From Ruminococcaceae bacterium UBA1448 (GTDB taxonomy: Bacteria > Bacillota > Clostridia > Oscillospirales > Ruminococcaceae): DNA of 16,732 nt. The position numbers were made by a program, and so were the translations under genes. Position 1 is the stretch's first letter. Each line of letters begins with the position of its first letter. The stretch covers positions 2,213-18,944 of the forward strand of contig DCTE01000226.1 of the NCBI GenBank assembly GCA_002329405.1. Direction: 5' to 3'. Below, piece after piece: positions 12,673-16,732 of the stretch. Below the pieces are notes generated by a model. The model was not told the origin of the DNA. It saw only the letters and a list, made by a program, of their open reading frames with translations, and ran no database searches.

Positions 12673-15519
12673 TTATCTGACAAACTTCGACTTCATAATG
12701 ATCGACAGGATATTGGAAGCACATCTCTGTACATCACCGCGGCAGATTCGTCTGACATTGTTGGAACGGCCACGATAGGTAATAACCTGTCCATCGTCCG
12801 AAACGGTTCCGACCTCTTCATCCAGCGGCTGGTAGAATGGCTTGAAATTCTGAGGGTCTTTCATGAATTCTTTCATGCCGTTAGCCTTGACAAAGACCGG
12901 TTCCCCATCAACCAGAATCTTTCCATCCACAACTGCGGCGGTATGGCCGTCTGCAAGGCGGACGCTGATCTGTTCATCTCCGTCGGCACAGGGTTCAAAC
13001 GAATTCCACCGGGCAGTATATGCCGGCAAAAAGGGAATCTCTTTTTCCATAACGACCTGTCCGCGATCGTCAAACAGCGGGGAAACCGTCTCGACTTCCT
13101 GAAGAATGTTGAGTACGCGGGATTTACCGCCCGGCATGATCAGGTCGTTACCGGCGTGCATCGAGATCCAGGGCGTGCTGCTGCCGCCGTTCCAGTCGGT
13201 CATAATCAGGCCTTCAAAGCCCCATTCTCCCCGCGCCAGATTGGTACACAGGTCAAAACTGTCGGCGGTCGGAACGCCATTGATCAGGTTATAGGAAGTC
13301 ATGATGCTCCACGGCTGGGACTCTTCAATCGCAATCTTGAACGGTTCCAGATAGATTTCCCTGAGAGCACGCTGGCCGACGACCGAATTAGACATATGAC
13401 GGTTGAGCTCCTGATTGTTGGCGGCATAGTGTTTGATACAGCCGCCGCATCCAGGCACGCTCTGGATGCCCTGAATCATGGCTGCCGCCATCTTGCCGGC
13501 TACCAGCGGGTCTTCCGAGTAGTATTCAAAGTTGCGTCCGCACATCGGGTCGCGCTGGATATTGATACCGGGGCCGAGTGCAAGCGCAATTTGCAGGGCT
13601 TCCATGTCCTTCGCCATCCCGTATCCGACTTTTTCCATCACCACAGGGTCAAATGACTGGGCCAGGAGGGTTCCGACCGGCCATGCGGTGCAGAAATGGT
13701 ACACCGTCGTTTTTTCACCGGTGTCCAGCTTGGTTGCCTCGAACTGCTGGGTCACGCGGATACCGCCGGGACCGTCGGCCATAACGATCGAAGGGATACC
13801 GAAGGTATCTTCCATCTGATGGGTCGTTTCGCCCGCCGCACCAGGAACCGATTCCGAGCTTGCACCGACAACAGGATGGTCGGCATCTGCTACACCCCAA
13901 CCGGTTCCGCAGCAGATGTCTGCGAGCTGTGCATTGGACAGCTGGGCGACAAATTCTTCCATTGAAACAAGGCCGTTATAGACATCAACCAGTTTCCAGT
14001 CAGCTTTCGGTACAACACTGACCTTTTCATATGGCATAACGGGCTGATAAGATGCGTCGGTCGTATAGGTAACCACCGATTCATCGGCATAGCAAGAGCG
14101 GCCATCCACCGTTTCCGGCATCTTTTCCAGCTGCAATACCGTAACGCCGTTCCACTTTTCCTCGTCCGGGCGTACAGTCCAGCCTTTCAGCTGGTCCAGC
14201 GTCTCTTTCAGCGGCAAAGCGATGTCCACTGTACGGACGCAGCGGGTTTCGGGGACCGACAGGCTGCAAACCGGGGAGGTATCGCAGGAAGAAGTCCCGA
14301 CGCTGACATGATAGCTGCCGGCAGACAGGATATAACCGCCATGCTGTTCGCTGTAGGAAGCGAGCGATCTGACGGGGACAGCGATCTCAACCGTCTGCTG
14401 GCCGCCAGGCTGGAGGCAGCCGGTCTTCTGGAATCCTCTGAGTTCTTTTGCAGGCATATCCAGTTCCGTCACCGGGGCGGACACATACAGCTGTACAACT
14501 TCCTTACCGGGGCAATTGCCGGTATTGGTCACCCGGACAGAGACTTTCAGCGTTTCCCCATCCAAAGCTGCCTGGTACTGATCCAGTGCAAAGGAGGTGT
14601 AGGAAAGGCCATATCCAAACGGATAACCCGGCTGTTTGCCAAATGTATCAAAATAACGGTAGCCGACATAGATTCCCTCAGGATAGGGAGCCTGAATCGG
14701 GTCTTTCAGGAAAACGTCCGATGTCGGATAATCCTGATATTTTTCTGCCCAGGTAGCGGTCAGCTTACCCGAAGGAGTGACACGCCCGGTCAGAATATCC
14801 AACACTGCTTTGCCGCCCTCCTGTCCGGCCTGCCCCATCAGCAGGATCGCGTCCGCTTCAGACTGGTTCAGATCTTCAACTGAGATCGGTCCGGCTACGT
14901 TCAAAATCACAACCAACCGGGCAAACAGCTTTCTGAGCAGCCGGAGATTTTCCTTTTCCGTCTCAGCCAGCCGGTAATCACCGATTTCAACCGTCTTGCC
15001 GTCGATGGTCACCGTCTGGGTCATTGCACGGTCGTTTCCTTCACCCGAATTGCGGGAGATGACAAACAGCGCGGTATCGGTCTGATTGCAATACGGTTTT
15101 ACCATCTCCTCAGTCAGTGTCTGTTCCGGGAACGCAAAAACAGACATGACATGGTCTTTCTGTGCATCGCGGGCGCGGTCATATTCAACCGTGTACTCAC
15201 GCAGCAAAGCACTGCTGACAACCGTATATTCATCCTCCATCGCATTCAGAACATTGATATGATAGCGGGGAGAAAGGTTGATATTCGCGTCACCGCCGCC
15301 GGAAAGTCCGCCATTGAACGGGTCGCCGGAACCTGTACCGCCGCGCACTGTCCGGGCAGCACCATTGCCAAACAGTGCGACCGTCTGACCGGACGCCAGC
15401 GGAAGGACAGCGTTGTCATTTTTCAGCAGAACCATACCTTCTGCCGCCGCATGACGGGAAATCTCTGCTCCATTGATTTCCCGCTCAGACATTGGCGGGA
15501 AAACTTTTACATCAGCCAT
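12673..15519 (-). CDS. Glycoside hydrolase family 3 protein with reversed domain order
   Basis: Intracellular beta-glycosidase of 948 residues, likely a beta-glucosidase or beta-xylosidase that retains configuration. Domain order is reversed relative to most GH3 enzymes. The alpha/beta sandwich (GH3 C domain) is at about 20-310, and a fibronectin-III-like domain at about 325-425. After a linker, the catalytic TIM barrel is at about 515-800, and a final segment runs to 948. The nucleophile is D775 in LIMTDW. The probable acid/base is E160 in SRNSGEGNDR. Substrate-binding motifs include MADGPGGIR (580-588), GRNFEYYSEDP (661-671) and KHYAANNQE (696-704). The same permutation is known from Butyrivibrio fibrisolvens and Ruminococcus albus beta-glucosidases. 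There is no signal peptide. GGAGG is 6 nt before the ATG, overlapping the end of the esterase gene 11 bp upstream. Confidence 0.93.
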   Translation of the reverse strand: MADVKVFPPMSEREINGAEISRHAAAEGMVLLKNDNAVLPLASGQTVALFGNGAARTVRGGTGSGDPFNGGLSGGGDANINLSPRYHINVLNAMEDEYTVVSSALLREYTVEYDRARDAQKDHVMSVFAFPEQTLTEEMVKPYCNQTDTALFVISRNSGEGNDRAMTQTVTIDGKTVEIGDYRLAETEKENLRLLRKLFARLVVILNVAGPISVEDLNQSEADAILLMGQAGQEGGKAVLDILTGRVTPSGKLTATWAEKYQDYPTSDVFLKDPIQAPYPEGIYVGYRYFDTFGKQPGYPFGYGLSYTSFALDQYQAALDGETLKVSVRVTNTGNCPGKEVVQLYVSAPVTELDMPAKELRGFQKTGCLQPGGQQTVEIAVPVRSLASYSEQHGGYILSAGSYHVSVGTSSCDTSPVCSLSVPETRCVRTVDIALPLKETLDQLKGWTVRPDEEKWNGVTVLQLEKMPETVDGRSCYADESVVTYTTDASYQPVMPYEKVSVVPKADWKLVDVYNGLVSMEEFVAQLSNAQLADICCGTGWGVADADHPVVGASSESVPGAAGETTHQMEDTFGIPSIVMADGPGGIRVTQQFEATKLDTGEKTTVYHFCTAWPVGTLLAQSFDPVVMEKVGYGMAKDMEALQIALALGPGINIQRDPMCGRNFEYYSEDPLVAGKMAAAMIQGIQSVPGCGGCIKHYAANNQELNRHMSNSVVGQRALREIYLEPFKIAIEESQPWSIMTSYNLINGVPTADSFDLCTNLARGEWGFEGLIMTDWNGGSSTPWISMHAGNDLIMPGGKSRVLNILQEVETVSPLFDDRGQVVMEKEIPFLPAYTARWNSFEPCADGDEQISVRLADGHTAAVVDGKILVDGEPVFVKANGMKEFMKDPQNFKPFYQPLDEEVGTVSDDGQVITYRGRSNNVRRICRGDVQRCASNILSIIMKSKFVR

Positions 15520-15530
15520 GTTGTTCCTCC

Positions 15531-16732
15531 TTATTCGTGTTCGATATCAAGCATCTGAACGTTATGATCTTCCCAGCAGCAGGGGGCCCAATTGGGCAGA
15601 CCATCACCGTTGGGATTACCCGATTTGACAAAATTGCACCAGTAATCGCAGATCTGATCAGCCAAACGCATATCCGCATCGGTCATCGGACGCCAACACC
15701 GCCCAAGCGTACGGAAGACATACCACAATTCGGACGAATGGAACGCACCCTGGTTGTCACCCGGAAGCTGACGGCAGAACTGATAGACATATGCCGGTTT
15801 TCTGCCATGCAGCTGATTGATCAAACTCCAGTTGACGCAGCCACAATAGATGGAAGAATTACGTCCGTCGGTACCCGGCTGGACCATCATATCATTCAGG
15901 CAGCTGCCCAACATATACGGGATATCGGGGTAATTGCCCTTTTCCAGCACTTCATTATAACCGTCGGTCAGCAGCACGCCGTCCATGACCGGTGTAAACG
16001 GAAAGCCGAGTCCCATCCCGAAGGATACCGGCATCAGTTTAAACAGGCCGTCCATCAGCTGCTGAGGAGAGAGGGCGCGCATCTGTTCAAGGGACGAAGC
16101 GCCGCAGATTTCCATATATTTGTTGCCGAGCATCTCCGCCTGTTCAAGGGTTCTGTTGCTGTTAAAGCCGCCCTTATAGCCGCCGCCCGATTGCAAAATC
16201 GCACCGGCGATCATGCCTTTGGTGAGGGGGGAAGAGAGCAGGTTCTGGACGCTCATTGCGCCGGCAGACTGGCCAAAAATCGTAATTTTGTCCGGGTCAC
16301 CGCCAAAGTTTGCGATGTTGTCGCGCACCCATTGCAGCGCCGCGATCTGGTCATAAATGCCGTAATTGCCGCAGCAGCCGTCGGGGTCTTCCTGTTTAAG
16401 GCCGGGGTGGGCAAAAAATCCGAATGCACCCAGCCGGTAGTTGATGGTGACAAGAATCACGCCTCTGCGTGCAAACGCTTCGCCGTCAAATTCGATCTCC
16501 GAGCCGAACCCGTTCAAAAATGCGCCGCCATGGATATAAAAGGCGACCGGCAGCTTTTGAGCGGTCGAAACGTCCGGCGTCCAGATGTTCAGATACAGGC
16601 AGTCCTCGTCCATTTCGGGCATAAACGCTGGATTTTCATAAAACTCTTTTGCATAATTGATGCCCTGTCCGTCACGGGGAGGTTCCTGGACCGTCTGCCA
16701 GGCACGATGGGAAAAGTGGTCCGCTTTGCGGA
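15531..16732 (-). CDS. Type-B carboxylesterase/lipase family protein (5' end outside window)
   Basis: Serine esterase of the alpha/beta-hydrolase fold, with 399 complete codons visible; the frame stays open to the window edge, so the N-terminus is missing. Numbered from the first whole codon: EDCLYLN at 42-48, oxyanion-hole HGGAF at 67-71, nucleophile S155 in GQSAGA, probable acid D280 in GSCLND, and catalytic His331 in FHSSELWYVF. The elbow has Gln where most family members have Glu (GESAG), and acid and His are only about 51 residues apart, shorter than usual. It would cleave carboxylic esters, perhaps acyl or feruloyl groups on a glycoside. An internal ATG at 16622 is not the start, because conserved-looking sequence continues upstream. 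It is followed 11 bp later by the GH3 gene, in the same operon. Confidence 0.9.
   Translation of the reverse strand, partial: RKADHFSHRAWQTVQEPPRDGQGINYAKEFYENPAFMPEMDEDCLYLNIWTPDVSTAQKLPVAFYIHGGAFLNGFGSEIEFDGEAFARRGVILVTINYRLGAFGFFAHPGLKQEDPDGCCGNYGIYDQIAALQWVRDNIANFGGDPDKITIFGQSAGAMSVQNLLSSPLTKGMIAGAILQSGGGYKGGFNSNRTLEQAEMLGNKYMEICGASSLEQMRALSPQQLMDGLFKLMPVSFGMGLGFPFTPVMDGVLLTDGYNEVLEKGNYPDIPYMLGSCLNDMMVQPGTDGRNSSIYCGCVNWSLINQLHGRKPAYVYQFCRQLPGDNQGAFHSSELWYVFRTLGRCWRPMTDADMRLADQICDYWCNFVKSGNPNGDGLPNWAPCCWEDHNVQMLDIEHE

Noticed and set aside
12495..12683. Short minus-strand open frame in the gap between DUF2264 and GH3
   Set aside because: It spans the terminator hairpin and overlaps the end of GH3, has no ribosome binding site, and does not resemble a known small protein.
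12943..13656. Plus-strand open frame of 237 codons opposite the GH3 catalytic barrel
   Set aside because: Antisense to the nucleophile-bearing domain of GH3; no family resemblance.

Overview
The window looks like a chromosomal segment of an anaerobic gut-type Firmicute, probably a Clostridia or Oscillospirales relative. This is inferred from the VanRS-type two-component pair, near-consensus sigma-A promoters, strong AGGAGG-type ribosome binding sites, intrinsic terminators and a domain-permuted GH3 glycosidase. No phylogenetic test was possible. I see no phage genes, insertion sequence, CRISPR array or ribosomal RNA.

Region 1 (1-2628, minus strand). tRNA-Lys(UUU) has a consensus promoter and its own terminator. 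It is followed closely by a histidine phosphatase and then a response regulator/sensor kinase pair closely resembling VanR/VanS. The kinase gene ends at a perfect hairpin at the window edge. No vanH/A/X-type resistance genes are present.

Region 2 (2700-4264, plus strand). A MATE-family efflux transporter has a near-perfect promoter and a strong terminator. A sequence resembling the VanR binding site lies upstream of its -35 box.

Region 3 (4277-12468). This is a divergent metabolic cluster around one control region at 8384-8650. Leftward runs an operon of three redox enzymes: a short Old Yellow Enzyme-type ene-reductase with a cysteine cluster, a FabG-like short-chain dehydrogenase, and a fumarate-reductase-type flavoprotein. 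Rightward runs a tightly packed operon of a xylose-isomerase-like TIM barrel protein, a D-2-hydroxyacid dehydrogenase-like protein, an AraC-type regulator and a DUF2264 protein. The control region holds a perfect 15-bp inverted repeat. Its arms face the two divergent promoters in the same relative orientation, as expected of an activator controlling both operons, plausibly the AraC protein encoded here.

Region 4 (12606-16732, minus strand). A type-B carboxylesterase, cut by the window edge, and a GH3 glycosidase with reversed domain order form an operon that ends at a hairpin terminator and converges on region 3.

Inferred joint role: the esterase and glycosidases would free an esterified or glycosylated compound, possibly a plant phenolic, terpenoid or steroid-like conjugate. 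The three redox enzymes would reduce the aglycone, and the TIM barrel and hydroxyacid dehydrogenase would handle a sugar or sugar-acid part. No glycosidase, esterase or redox enzyme here has a visible secretion signal, and no importer is present, so the chemistry appears cytoplasmic. The substrate cannot be read from the sequence.
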